The notes under the pieces are model-generated. The model was not told where the DNA came from. It made no database searches and saw only the letters and a program-made list of their open reading frames with translations. Positions 12,642-24,717 of a stretch of DNA of 64,000 nucleotides are shown in pieces. The DNA is taken from contig NC_092566.1 of the NCBI RefSeq assembly GCF_037975245.1, forward strand, positions 4,400,001-4,464,000. The letters are read 5' to 3'. A program made the position numbers and the translations under genes. Every line of letters begins with the position of its first letter. Position 1 is the stretch's first letter. Source of the stretch: Apostichopus japonicus. Taxonomy: Eukaryota; Echinodermata; Holothuroidea; Aspidochirotida; Stichopodidae.

Positions 12642-14106
12642 CAGTGGCGTCGCCAGGGGGGGGGGGGGGGACACGTGCCCTCCTAAAAAATCGTCCCCTC
12701 CCCAAATGCGAGTTGTAGTGTTTATAAAAATACTCAAACAAAAACTTTTTTACAAAGGACGAAACGTATTATGTTCATCAGCCTAAATCAGGGCCGGATT
12801 TAGACAAGTGGAGGCCCGTGGGCAACCTTCAGTGGTGGAGGGCCCCCCCCTCCAGTGATCGTCGTCCTGGGGGAGGTGTGTAAGGGGAGGGGTATTGGAT
12901 TTTTTCCAATAATTAAGGGTTCTTGGATGCGAAATGGTGCAGTATTTTGTGATTTCTGAAGTAAATTTTGTGATTTCTGAAGAATTTTCATTACGGTATG
13001 TAGGCCTGTTTGCCTGCAAAATGTTCCGTACAAGTAAAAAGGTTGCTACAACCTCTCTCACTCTCTGGAAACTGCAAAATGTTTTCAAAATCAAGGTTAG
13101 GGTTAGAATATCAGGTCAGGGTCCATTAAAAGGGAATGTGGAGCATTTTCTTTCATAATCCGACGTCAAAAATGACTAAAGTTATCTAGAAATTGGGTTC
13201 TGGAGAAAGGGGGTGTTGTCCCATTTCCAAGAATTTGATCGGCCCGCATATGCTAATTATCCCGGAAAACCGAAAAAACTCACACCCCGGGCCTAAACTT
13301 GCTTTTAGCTGGACTGGACTAACATGATTCATGACGAACATGTTAATGCCAATTGCCAACTGCCCAGACGCGCACGGGCCTGTGTATGTGTGTGTAGAGG
13401 GGGTGAGAAGACAGTTGTTTCATCATTGCACATGAAAAGAATCAATTAGCAATACCTGTCTGAAACCTAGCGGGAGGTGATGACAGGCGCACTGTCAGGG
13501 TGTACTGAAATGTTTCAACCAAAACCATTAACCTAGTTCTAAAGAAAATAGACGTTGAGATTGATGACTTTGGATATTAGGCCAATCATGTTTGTCTGCC
13601 GACGTGTGATTTGCAATAACGGGAAAACAACCACTTAGCTGTTTCTACCATTCACAAAGAGATACAATTAAAATTGAATATGACTTCAAGCGTATGCATG
13701 GCGTAAGCCGCGCGCAATATGATTTTGATTGATGATATTTGTCAGCCTACATTTAATTTTTTTTCTTCAAATTTCCCCTTATATATATATTTTTTCATGA
13801 AGTATGTGGAGGCCCCTTGTTGTGGAGGCCCGTGGGCAGCTGCCCACGTTGCCCATTGGTAAATCCGGCCCTGGCCTAAATTAAAAACATAAATATCGGA
13901 CAGACTATAAGCCTGAAAATTCTTGAACACGTCAAGTTGCAAAATATAGCACCAGACAATTGCATCTAAGGACCCTTGAGTAATGAAAAACTCAAAGGGG
14001 AGGGGAACCCCCTACACTTAAACCCCACCCCCAGGACGGCATTCACAAATCAATATCCTCCCCCCTAAAAAAAGTACTGTGCCCCCAAATGTCTGCGACG
14101 CCACTG
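12642..14106. mobile_element. hAT-like element (outer), split by a second hAT insertion
   Basis: Terminal repeats are CAGTGGCGTCGCCAGG on the left and, inverted, CAGTGGCGTCGCAG on the right. The flanking 8 bp are CATCCAGG (12634-12641) and CAACCAGG (14107-14114), a target duplication with one difference. Without the inner insertion it would be about 370 bp, with no coding capacity. A long G run follows the left terminal repeat. Confidence 0.8.
12789..13873. mobile_element. hAT-like element (inner), 1085 bp, nested in the 12642-14106 element
   Basis: Perfect 14-bp terminal inverted repeats CAGGGCCGGATTTA (12789-12802) and its complement (13860-13873) are flanked by a perfect 8-bp duplication GCCTAAAT (12781-12788; 13874-13881). 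GTGGAGGCCCGTGGGCA-like sequence just inside both ends extends the inverted similarity. No transposase frame is visible, so it is non-autonomous. Confidence 0.88.
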
Positions 14107-14114
14107 CAACCAGG

Positions 14115-16008
14115 CCCGTATAGCCAAGAATTCTGCGATTGAGAGGGACACCGACAATTTAGGAGTACACATATGATGGTGACGCAGATCGCCTGGGGAG
14201 GCGGATCGAAGTATAGTCTGCATGGGGAGGGGGCACAGTCCCCGTTGTGTCCCGCCCTCAGGCTAGCTCTAGTCCATCTATTATCTTCAACTTGCATGGT
14301 ATCTGTTGGATTCCTAACCCTTTGGAAATACTAAACAAAACCTCTTCACGTATACGTCTTTGTATGGCTTCTGCCAGGCTGACATCGGATCTTATGAGAG
14401 GTTTGCTCATATATGAATCAAACTAAAGTGATCCTACACTGGACAGAGCTAAAGGAGAGCTGTGCTTTCCGTCACGGATACTCCTGCACCAAAGTTGTGA
14501 AATAATCGCGAGAATGACTGAAAATTTCTAAACAAGACATTGATAATGATAACCTAGATAACGATAATAGGCCGTAAACGGTCCCGCGCTGCCAAATTCC
14601 TCAAAATAAGAAATCCAGTACCATTAGTGTAACAACTGTAAATGTTTCTAGTATTACCTCGTACAAGGTAGGCTTGTAGTCAATACTACCGCAAACATCA
14701 GAGAAGCCATGGTTGCTATTGTTGTTTTCTTTTCCCTCTAGTTCCCGTGTAAATACAACAACAAAACAGCGCATGTATTTTAAAAGAGGGAGTGTTAACC
14801 TTGAAAAGGATAATGTTTACGAATACGGTTTCTGTACAGGAATAGTACTATCATAACTGCGCCTAGGCTTGCTACAGTGCAGTGAGCAACTATAGACTGA
14901 CATGTCAGAGACTTGGCATGACTGGGTCGAGGTTAAAATAAATACGTGGCTGCAGGTATGTTTACTTTTCGGAAGCTGTGAAAGTGTAAATGGTATCTAG
15001 CTAGCTAGTCCCTATGTGTTAAGTGGCGTATAATTCCGTCAACATGTAAGAATATAGATGTTAATAAATATATCGGGCAAAGGCCTAGGGACTAAGCTTG
15101 CCCTAGCCTTTGCTAGTCATGATTCATAGGCATACATTATTGTGTATGAAGTAGGCTTTGGCTAGACATCGGTAACTTTAGTTTAAGGTGTCAACTAGGT
15201 CTAGCACTATTTTCATTCTACAACTGTTCCTTACTTAGTCTTAGATTAGTGAACTAAAAAGAAGAATTGTGAGGATAGCCAACTACCTTTTGAAAATGCC
15301 ATAGCTTCTCGCCAAATGTTCCTGCTGGATCAAGTCTCATCCTTCCTGGACAGCATAATCCACTAAGGATGGAAGTAGGGCCGGCCGTGTATATTCATTG
15401 CTGTTGTGTCAGTGACACAGCTAACGGGGTGGGGGGACCAGCTATTTGTCTGCCCCCCCCCAAAAAGAGAACAAGATTTGTTCCCTCTTGCTCCTTATAC
15501 GCTTTTGATTGAGTATATTCTATGAACGGTATTCTACTAAATAAGAATTATAAAAGAAACAGTCTTGCACATGCACCATGGAAGGTGTGATGGTACAAAT
15601 CAGATTGAATTAGTGAATGTTGTGTGTCACACATTACACAGGTATTGTGACTGGCATTCTCATCCCTTGCTCATCACTGTCCCTCCCCTTCACCTAAAGC
15701 ACCCCTCTTCCTCCCCTCTACCCCAGTGCAAAGAAATGATGACTCTACAGGGGTTGACCCAGTGACTCAACTTTGCATTTAAAGTACACAACATATTCTT
15801 GAGTGAGGTCATTGGCAGTATCCTATTGTAGCCACTGGTGTCTTGCCTGTTCAAAACAAATTTTCTGGTTATCACAATTTGCAGTCAAATTATTTCAAAT
15901 TATATATTAACCCCCAAGTTTAATTGGTGATACACTGTAAATTTGATCTTCACAGAACTTTCTCACAAGAAGTGCTTTAACTCAGTTTTTGCCTGCCCCC
16001 TTTGAGTC
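14115..16008. other. Upstream region of the sulfotransferase gene
   Basis: No coding exon recognised. Promoter and any 5' UTR exon should lie here, but I see no decisive motif. A short C/G-run repeat occurs near 15425-15465. Confidence 0.45.
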
Positions 16009-19000
16009 ATGCCTCGCTTGAAAGTCAGAAACCTTGGCTACTTGCTGATTGCTACCGTCTGTTTGCTGCTTTACTACAACGCCTTGGTGCCTAGCAAGAA
16101 CTATGACAACAGTATGTGTTTTAAATACATTTTTATTCATGTCAGATTTTCTTCAACATAATAAATGCTTAGATTGTTTCGAAGCACCATTAATACAAAA
16201 ACTTTAATAAAGAGATGTAATGGTTATTTAAGAAAAACTAGAAGGGAAAATGTTAATGATCAATGTGGAAATGATGTTGTGTCATTGATGAGAATCATTT
16301 TTATGTCATTGTGCCATAAACTCCTGCACTGATGTATTACAGTGCTTGTTGCTTCAAATACAACTTCTAGTAATAACTTGGTTGATTATTGTCAGTTCCA
16401 ACTAAGAAATCATTTCTAAATTTTTTTACCATGTATTTGAATGATCAGTATTGTTTCAATTTGTCTTAACCTTGTGTTACACTGGGAAGCCCCATTTGAC
16501 TGGGGGAACACTGAAAATGAGAGAGTAATGTCACGTAATTACAGTCACAAATTGTATATTTTTCCTCTACAAGTAATAAAAAGTCACTCAAATATAATAG
16601 TGGCAATCAAATGTTAGCAGAACTATAAGTTTCAGAAAATAGGTCTAGCATTAAATGTTGATATGATCCCTGAATGTTATTTATTTGGAATACAAATTCT
16701 CGTTGTTCTGGGGATCCCTGAATGACCTGAATCAGTTTAAAGGGTAATACCCATGTACTGTACGTATGTCACGTGATATCTTTGCCGCGCAATTTGCACA
16801 AACTTATATCGCCTGCTCATACGTTTACAAGCCTAAGTGCATATGCACTCCATATTTCTTGTGAAGCATATAGAATTTACCTTATAATTACTCGAATTAA
16901 ATAGTAAATCATGAACATGTTTATATGAATGCTTGAAATATAGGGGAAATAATCACTTAAGAATAAGGTGCAATGTCTATCCTTGTCCCAAGTGACTAAA
17001 CAACTATCATGTTTGGATGACTCTTACGTCTTCCTCTCAAAACTTGTTAAATTTAAAACATGACACACATGACAACCTAACACAGTCATGAGTTAACATA
17101 AGGCCTTGGCTGCAAAGCAGTATACGAATGAAATCCAAATGGAGCGTTTCATATTCTAATCAAAACAATTATACACAAGAGGCATAATCTATGCATCCTA
17201 TGTTCTTCGTCATCTATAACTTTGCCTCTACCAACATATCAGACCGAATGGTGACAGGTCTACTAACCTGAATACGAGAGAGTAATGTCAGAGATGTTAT
17301 TTCGAAGATCCTGTTACAGTCACAAACTTTATTGTTTGGCAACTGCCCCCTCTATACTCCGTAGACTGATATCACATCAAATGATTTTTTTAGAGGGTGG
17401 AGGGGGGGGGATAGACCTGTGCCCATTACACCTGCTTATATTATTTCATTAGTTTCATTGATTTATGTATTTCTGATTTGCTTTGACCATTCTTTTACTT
17501 ACATTATTACTCATGTGTATCTTATACTTTATGTATATTTTCTCTAGAACTGCAAAATGCTTTGAGATATTCTTTCATGAAACACTCTACATGTTATTGC
17601 TTCTTTTATTATTATTATTATTCTTATGATTATTATTAATAATATGGTATGCTTGTAAAGATCTTGTTTCTCTCTCTTGCTTCCCCAACCCCCCCCCCCA
17701 TGTGCCACCACCTCCATAAATGATGAGGACCAACATTTTCGCCATAGAAAGTAACCTCTACCTGCACCTCCTCATCTCCTCACCTGTCCCCTACCACCAC
17801 CTTTGAAACAGTGAAAGTCACTAGATGCCCAGGTGGCATATTTCCTATTATGGACTCTCAACTATGATCCAGACATTCATGTTCTGCTGCAACAAATTTC
17901 CCACATAAGCTATTAAAGTATTTTGATTGATCACAAGATCGCAATTGTTGTCATCCTCTTCTTCCAGCAAATAGCGACAGTAACGAGAAAGGTGAACCAA
18001 AAACAGCAGCCGCACTAAAAAGAAAGTATCAATCACTAATTGTTAAACAAATATCGATTGATTCTTCACCAGCAATGATTTTGCAGTTTTAAACATGTTT
18101 TTCTTTTCATCTTTCTGTTCTGTTTCAAAATTTCTGTCAGATAATAGCGATGAGTTGGTCGACAGATGGATAGAAAAGAAACTGGATGTTGTCTTAGAAC
18201 GAGACAAGACGAAAGACAATAGTACCAAGGAGGAGAAGCGGAGAGCTGCACCAGAAGCTGTCAAGACTCCTGAGGAGGTAGCCAAAAAAGAGAATCAGAT
18301 GAAAGGTAAAAGATTTGTGATTTGTCGTCAGCCAACTTTCTCTGTCAATTTTCATTCCTGCTTTTTGTCTGGAAAATTATATTTCCTTAAATATCGATTA
18401 ACTGCATATAGCTTTCACCTTTCTCCAATTTTAGACTTCCTCTGTTAAAGAAACTAGTGATTTGCACCAGAAGATTCTGATTCTGCACCAGAAGTTTGTT
18501 TATGTTATTATATTTGTAGCGGTTAAATTAGATTTAAGAATTAGTGAGGGTACTCAGTGAATGGTATTATGGGATTTCTCTTGCTTTTGATTTAATCAAG
18601 ATTTTTGATAATTCTCAGTTTTACCTTAGAACTGGGCTTCTGGCCAAATTTTGTCATATTTTTTTACTACTGTGCACACAATTATGATCAAGGCATTCAT
18701 TTTCTGTAGCATTATCCCTCTTATACTATATTTAATATGTTGATTGATTTATTGATTGATTGAGAAAGATGTCCTTTTGATGTGTTCTTCCAGCAAATAG
18801 CAGCAATAAAAAGAAAGAAGAAACAGAAAACAAGAAATCACCCAACAAAGAAAATGTAGCAAAAAAGGAGACTGCTGCACAACCTCAACAAAAGAAGGTA
18901 AGTTTCATGTTAATGTTATCAAAGACAATATGTAGACGTAGACGTCGTTAATATCTCTGTTTTGTTTGCAACTGTTTTGGTGAGCATCAAAGAGCTGTGT

Positions 19001-21547
19001 TAGTGTGTGTACATACACAGTGTCTGTGTACAAGTTTGTATGTAGAATACTTACATAACTTGTATATAAGTAAATACTTCTAGTCAGTGGACATTGCACG
19101 TAGACCATAGAAGATGATGACTTCAGGCGCAAACCTGTTGGCATTACAGTATGTTACCATTAAAGCTATCCTGTGGTGATGTGTTGAAAGAACTGACACC
19201 TAAGGTCAGGCGGTATGGTGGAAAACTGAAACCATTGCTGGTTACATATTGCTGTAGATCACTCTTTATATTTTGAGAACATCATATTAGGACTGTCCTG
19301 TCAGCTCTGCTGAAGCACAAACTTTAATCAGGAAAAAAATGGAATACGTTTCTGAAACCAGATGGCACATTTACAAAGTACGACAAAGGTAAATGTTTAT
19401 ACGATGGTAAAAAGAATAAATTCATATGTGACTAATGTTAGAATTATATCACCAAGTACCATTGAAATCAAACAATAGAAATGAGGGGCACATGTCCATA
19501 GTGTTATTGCTTGAGGTTTAGATTTATTGATTTTTGACCAAAATAATTTCAAATGTGAATTAGAAGTTGTTAAAAGCAGAGCTACTTATACATAATAAGG
19601 AAACATTGTCAGCATTCTGGTTTTTTATTGTTGTGTGTAGTAGTTTGTGACACATTAACAATAAATTCTTTGTCTAAAGTGGTCCTTGAATGGTACAAGA
19701 GTTTCTGTAGGAAGTTAAACATCCCACTTCCGACAGTACTGTAGATGCCCTCGACTTTGGCAAGTCATCTGTCCTTAAAAAGCTTTGTGATATATATCAA
19801 CTGTAGCAGACTTGTAGTCATAGGCGTAGGAGGCGAGGGGGGGGGGGCTGCAGCCACCCCACAAAAAAATTTGGTGAAAATTCGGGCAATATGCTGAAAA
19901 TTTTCGGGCACCTACTGAAAGAAAAATAATTTGCAATGTGTTTTTCAATGGTTAAACTAATATTATCATCATTATTATTGTAACAACTTCCCTGATAATT
20001 GTAACCAATATGGAAGGATATTAAGACGGCAAATGATTGTATGTTATTCGCATGCGATGTAATAACCAATGCATGCCTATATGATATGCACATTAAGATG
20101 CTGAACGCGCGCTGAGCGGGTGAAAAATTTTGGTTATATTTTTCAGGCAAGCCGTTACAGCCCCCCCCCCCCAATCAAATTGGGCTCCTACGCCTATGCT
20201 TGTAGTCAAGTAGAATAATATATTTAAGCATAGTCTTGTTTGTCCTCAAATTTTTGTATTTTGGTAGTCAAGGGAAAGCTAGGATATACTGTCAATACTA
20301 GTGCAATTAGGCTAAGTACTCTTCATGTATTTGGTAATCAAGGGAAAGCTAGGATTTGCTGTAAAAATTATCTGAGCAAAGCTATTAAGCACTATTCATG
20401 TATCTGGTACTCATACGAAAGGGAAAGCTAGGATATACTGTAAAATAATAGTGCAAGGCTAAGTACTCATTCCTTCCCTTGGATTTTTGTACTCATGAGT
20501 ATGGATAACTCTACTTGTATTCATACTCATGCTGTTGTACTCAAGTCCCATATCTAGTAATTAAGGTCTGCATCAGCTGTACAACTGGGGGAAGGAAAAA
20601 TTAGTTTCAAATCTGAAGAGGGGTTTCATTCATTCATTTGTTCAAAATGTTTTGTAAATTTGTAGGCGTTTGATCATTATCCGCCCAATTTTGATTTCAT
20701 CAAACAGGAGAGAAACGCAGCTTGGATGAGGAGGATGCAACAAGTACAGTCAAAGAGGAAAGCTCACCTTCGGAAAATCTGCGAGACGCTGAAGCGACCT
20801 CCGAAATCCATGGACGAACTAGCAGCTCACCCCAAACAGCTGAGAGCCCTCATTGTTAACGACCGGTACAAGTTCATATACAGCATTGTTTATAAAGTGG
20901 GCTCCACGAACTGGGAGAGGGTCATCGTGGAAGACCTTGAAGGTTTCAAGAATGTACCCAATCAAAAGCTTTACAGTCACAAGGCGCTCCGTTGGATGCC
21001 GGGATTCTCTCCGGACGAAGCACGGGAGAGGCTGGTAAATTACACCAAATTTATGTTTGTGAGAAACCCCCTGTCCAGGGTGTTATCCGCCTACAAGGAC
21101 AAGTTTGTCGAGCATCATAACCTGGTCTTCACTAAGATGGCGAAGACCATCATCAGAAATTACAGGGAGGGACCACATAACGATAGTGCAATAGACGTCA
21201 CCTTTCCCGAGTTCCTCCGCTACCTGGTGAACAGTACGGCCGCGAGGTCCAACCCCCATTGGAAGGTCATCTTTAACCAGAACTTGCCTTGTCAACTCAA
21301 TTATGACATCATAGGAAAGCTGGAGGACGCCGACGATGACATTCCGTTCGTGCTGACCAGGATAGGGATCCAGAATCGGACCCTCTACGGGTCCACGTCG
21401 ATGAAGAAGAAGGGATCGGACGAAAGACTATGGGCCCCGTACTACTCGCAAGTGCCAAAGGACGTCATGAAGAGATTCTACGAAATTTATAGACCCGATT
21501 TTACTCTCTTCGGGTACGAAATGCCAGCCTCATTTTCGGGACAGTGA
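16009..21547 (+). CDS. Golgi carbohydrate sulfotransferase (HNK-1/chondroitin 4-O type), 5 exons, 411 aa
   Basis: Predicted to transfer sulfate from PAPS to a sugar hydroxyl on glycans in the Golgi lumen. Exons: 16009-16111, 17968-17991, 18141-18305, 18794-18897, 20708-21547. All have GT/AG borders; the four introns are phase 1, 1, 1 and 0, and the joined frame is open. Exon 1 gives a short basic tail and one hydrophobic anchor (about residues 9-27), a type II Golgi topology. Exons 2-4 encode a Lys/Glu-rich stem. Exon 5 is the catalytic domain: 5'-phosphosulfate loop KVGSTNW (about 195-201), 3'-phosphate motif FVRNPLSRVLSAY (about 249-261), and the family's C-terminal YRPDF.LFGY. N-glycosylation sequons include NYT, NST and NRT. 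The proline usual before the Lys of the first motif (PKV) is Tyr here. The length suits the CHST8-14 group (Pfam Sulfotransfer_2). The sugar acceptor cannot be told from sequence. The ATG was chosen because it opens the anchor and splices in frame; a 5' UTR exon upstream is possible. Confidence 0.93.
18141..18897 (+). other. Sulfotransferase stem exons 2-4: repeated phase-1 exon starts
   Basis: Exons 2 (17968), 3 (18141) and 4 (18794) all begin in phase 1 with near-identical sequence (CAAATAGCGACAG, ATAATAGCGATGA, CAAATAGCAGCAA), coding (T/D/A)NS. Exons 2 and 3 are symmetric (1-1) and could be skipped without a frame change. Exon 4 is 1-0. Confidence 0.7.
19819..20198. mobile_element. hAT-like MITE, 380 bp, in sulfotransferase intron 4
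   Basis: Terminal inverted repeats CATAGGCGTAGGAG (19819) and its complement (ending 20198) are flanked by a perfect 8-bp duplication CTTGTAGT (19811-19818; 20199-20206). G and C homopolymer runs lie just inside both ends. Non-coding. Confidence 0.87.
20255..20475. repeat. Three diverged tandem copies of a ~75-85-bp unit
   Basis: Each unit has GGGAAAGCTAGGATATACTG or a near copy, then a GCTAAGTACTC-like block and CATGTAT.TGGTA. It lies in sulfotransferase intron 4, just after a hAT-like MITE. Confidence 0.75.
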
Positions 21548-24500
21548 AATGTTAGAAAACACTCCGTTCTCATTTCAAAACCACCAGTAAAAAAGACAAA
21601 CATTTTTTGTACTATTTTTTTTATCGGAGCTTTATAACAGAGTGAAAAGGTGCAGGGTAATGTCTGATTCACCTTAAACTTTTGTAAACGTTTTTACACA
21701 AATTGGTTGTTCTCAAGTTGTTCTAAAAAGTGGGTGCTATAGAAGGACACCAGTGTAATGTAAAATCTTATCATTAGAGTTAATGTGGGAAAAAAAAAAA
21801 AAAAAAAGCTTGTGATTGCTTTACCACCCAAACCGAGCTGCCAGTTTGTGTCACAATTTTTATATTTTTTTTTTATATTGTAGCTTTACCGCAGAAAGAG
21901 TGAAATTATTGCACATAATGACTCATAAATCTAAAATGTCTTTAGATTAAGATCTTTACATTAATGTAAGAAATTTGCTTGCTTGCAGTATTAAAGACCA
22001 GATATTACAAATCCGAGTTCATCCAGAATGTTTGTAGTTGCTGCTAACTGCCAAAATAGACTTTGAATTATTTATTATATTTAAAAAAAAAACAGTTATA
22101 AAATATACAGGTGTTAAGAAAACAAATTTAAAAATACCATTCATGAGAGAAAGTAATTGCTTTAAAATTGACTGCTCTCAAATGATGACTTTGGTGATTG
22201 TTACTATCATCAATTGTGTCAATTGTATCGTGTCGAAGATAATTGCTTTAAGCTAGTGATATGAGAATGTTAATATTAATTTCTAAGGATATGACGTCGT
22301 TTTAATTTTCATTTGTTTATTCTGGGCCTTCCCATTCTTCTATTTATATTTTTTGTATAAACGGTGTTTGTTTGTATTAAATGCCTATGCATTTCCATTG
22401 TCGTGTGTAGAATTTCTATAGTGTGGATCTTTTTTTTTTTACCATTATGAACTTAATTTCTTGTTATCAAAGTACTGTTTATCAGTTATGTATTTAAAGT
22501 AGTACATTGTGAAAATTTAAGACTAAACAGGGTTTACAAATCGTAAATCTACTCATGTAACAATGGGTATGTTGGATGGGTCCATTCAACTCTCTCTATC
22601 ACCTTGTCTCACTGGACTAAATACATATAAAGGTTCTTGAACAGGTCTCTCCTTAAAAGCACCTGATATTATAGATTGCACTACAACAGACCTAGTACAA
22701 CATTTCAAACCAATTGGATATGTGTCTGCTGATGAAATATTTCAACAACCTTGTTAACAAAAAAATGCATTGTTTTTTTTTTTCAGACTGCACAAAGAAT
22801 AAGAAATAGCCGTTTTTATTCTCCCAGGTAAACATTTGAAACAATATTGAATTTCTTGAATTCTTAAATTTTTATTGTACATGATTTATTTATGTACTGA
22901 ACCCCAAAGATTGTACGGGGGGGGGGGGGGGAATTTGTTTGTCTGTTGTTGGACTGAAGGCTTCTTCCCTCCCCCCCCCTTCCCAAGAATGTGAGTCATT
23001 TAACTTTGAAAGTACTGCTACTTGAAGACCTTTGTGAAGTTTGTTACATTAGCCAAGAGATATATTTTGTAACTTGACTCGACTGGTAGCATCTGAACTA
23101 GATTGTAAACTGAAATAACTTGTTACAAGCATGACTTGCATACATCAAATTTTGAAGTAAATTCTCATATTTTGTTGAATATTTTATTAGGTTATTTGCA
23201 ATAAATGCCACATATCTAAACATGAGTATTTTATGCTGATACTTTTATTGAACCTATCAGTATCAATAAGAATATGCATTAGATGATCAATTATAAGATC
23301 AAAGTTTTGCCGTTGGAGAGACATGGATGGTACTGGGATGGGGGAGGGGGAAGTAAGGGCGTATTGCTACTACTTTTGTAGTTCTATTTTGTCTGATGTG
23401 CATCTTTTAAACTGTCTTGATGGTAAATTTCAAATCCATCTCAGCCAATCATCTTATTCAGTTTTTACCTGCTGCCACCACGTTTCAAACTTACTGTACC
23501 TTGCTATTCTTTTCTTTTCTGCTTTAATTTAAGATTTTTTGTTTTTTAAAGACATAAAAATGTTTTCAAATAACAGTCACAAATATATAGAAAGGGTACT
23601 AGAACATTCTTTTGTCTCCATTGTTTTATTGTCCATTATAAAATAACAGTTTCTTGTGAAGCACCTTGCCACTTTCATCAGCTGAGACAATCACAAGGTG
23701 ATCCATAAGTGAAAGTGGTATGTATGCTATCGGTGATAAACATGCTATGTACAATTACATAATGACTTGTGCATCAAACATTATTGAAAAGGAAAAGCAT
23801 AAAATGAAATCAAGTATTAGAATTTTTCAAAGAAATTTCACACCTTGTCTACCATCAGTGTATACACTCACAGTCTGACAAATACTACAAAATCCACAGA
23901 CGAACAGCCCTTAACAGATGGCTGATTGAAGATATAAACAGCATGATGAAGTCTATACATAAAGAAACTAAGAGAGTGGTCACTTTTGTGAACATTGTTC
24001 ACCACCACCAAAACAAAAGAAAATATAAAAATTAAATTACAGATTCAAAAATTTGCCCTGTGAAGTTGGTGGATTCCTGAAACATAGTATGATTTTGTGA
24101 CAAGATCTGTGCAAAAATACCTAGGGAGAAATAAAGGCGGTTTCATTCTGTTTAAAAGTTGCACCGTTTGTAAACTTTGAGGGTGAGAAACTCCTGACAA
24201 ATTACTTCCATGCAGAGAGCAAAAAAATTGCATTTTGTGTAACTAATTCACCAAGGCATACGTATTATTCCCGGAAATCGTAACACTACCATAGGTTCTA
24301 ACTTAGCCACCGAGTCTGACCGCCAGCTAAATTTGTAATACATTCCATGAACTAAATGGCATCCTAGTGTACAAACCTCATGATTGGAATGATTAATAAG
24401 ATTGTATGAGAAATTAATGGCACAGACCACAGCTTCATTAATCACTCTACATAAATTCACCTCTTGAGAAAAATTATAAAGTGCTCAATACAATGACTCT

Positions 24501-24717
24501 TTAATGCATTCATGTTTGACCCATACCCCCCCCCCTCCCGATCCATCTAATCTTTGTGTCATTAAGTCATTTAGTATTTTGGTAGTTACATATCCTCCTG
24601 TATTATTAGCTATATTATGCATATATGTCTCTGCTCTGCCAACTCAATGGCTTATCTCTCCTTTTTCATCTTCATGGAAGGACTGTCAATTTTGTCATCG
24701 ACTGGAACCCTGGCATC
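21548..24717. other. Convergent intergenic gap, sulfotransferase 3' end and TFAM 3' end
   Basis: Candidate poly(A) signals: AATAAA at 23200 (plus) for the sulfotransferase; ATTAAA at 24500-24505 or AATAAA at 23625-23630 (minus) for TFAM. An A run lies near 21790, and G and C runs near 22917-22979. No other gene seen. Confidence 0.4.

Noticed and set aside
18095-18448. 117-codon frame across sulfotransferase exon 3
   Set aside because: Only 18141-18305 is exon; both ends run into intron past consensus splice sites.
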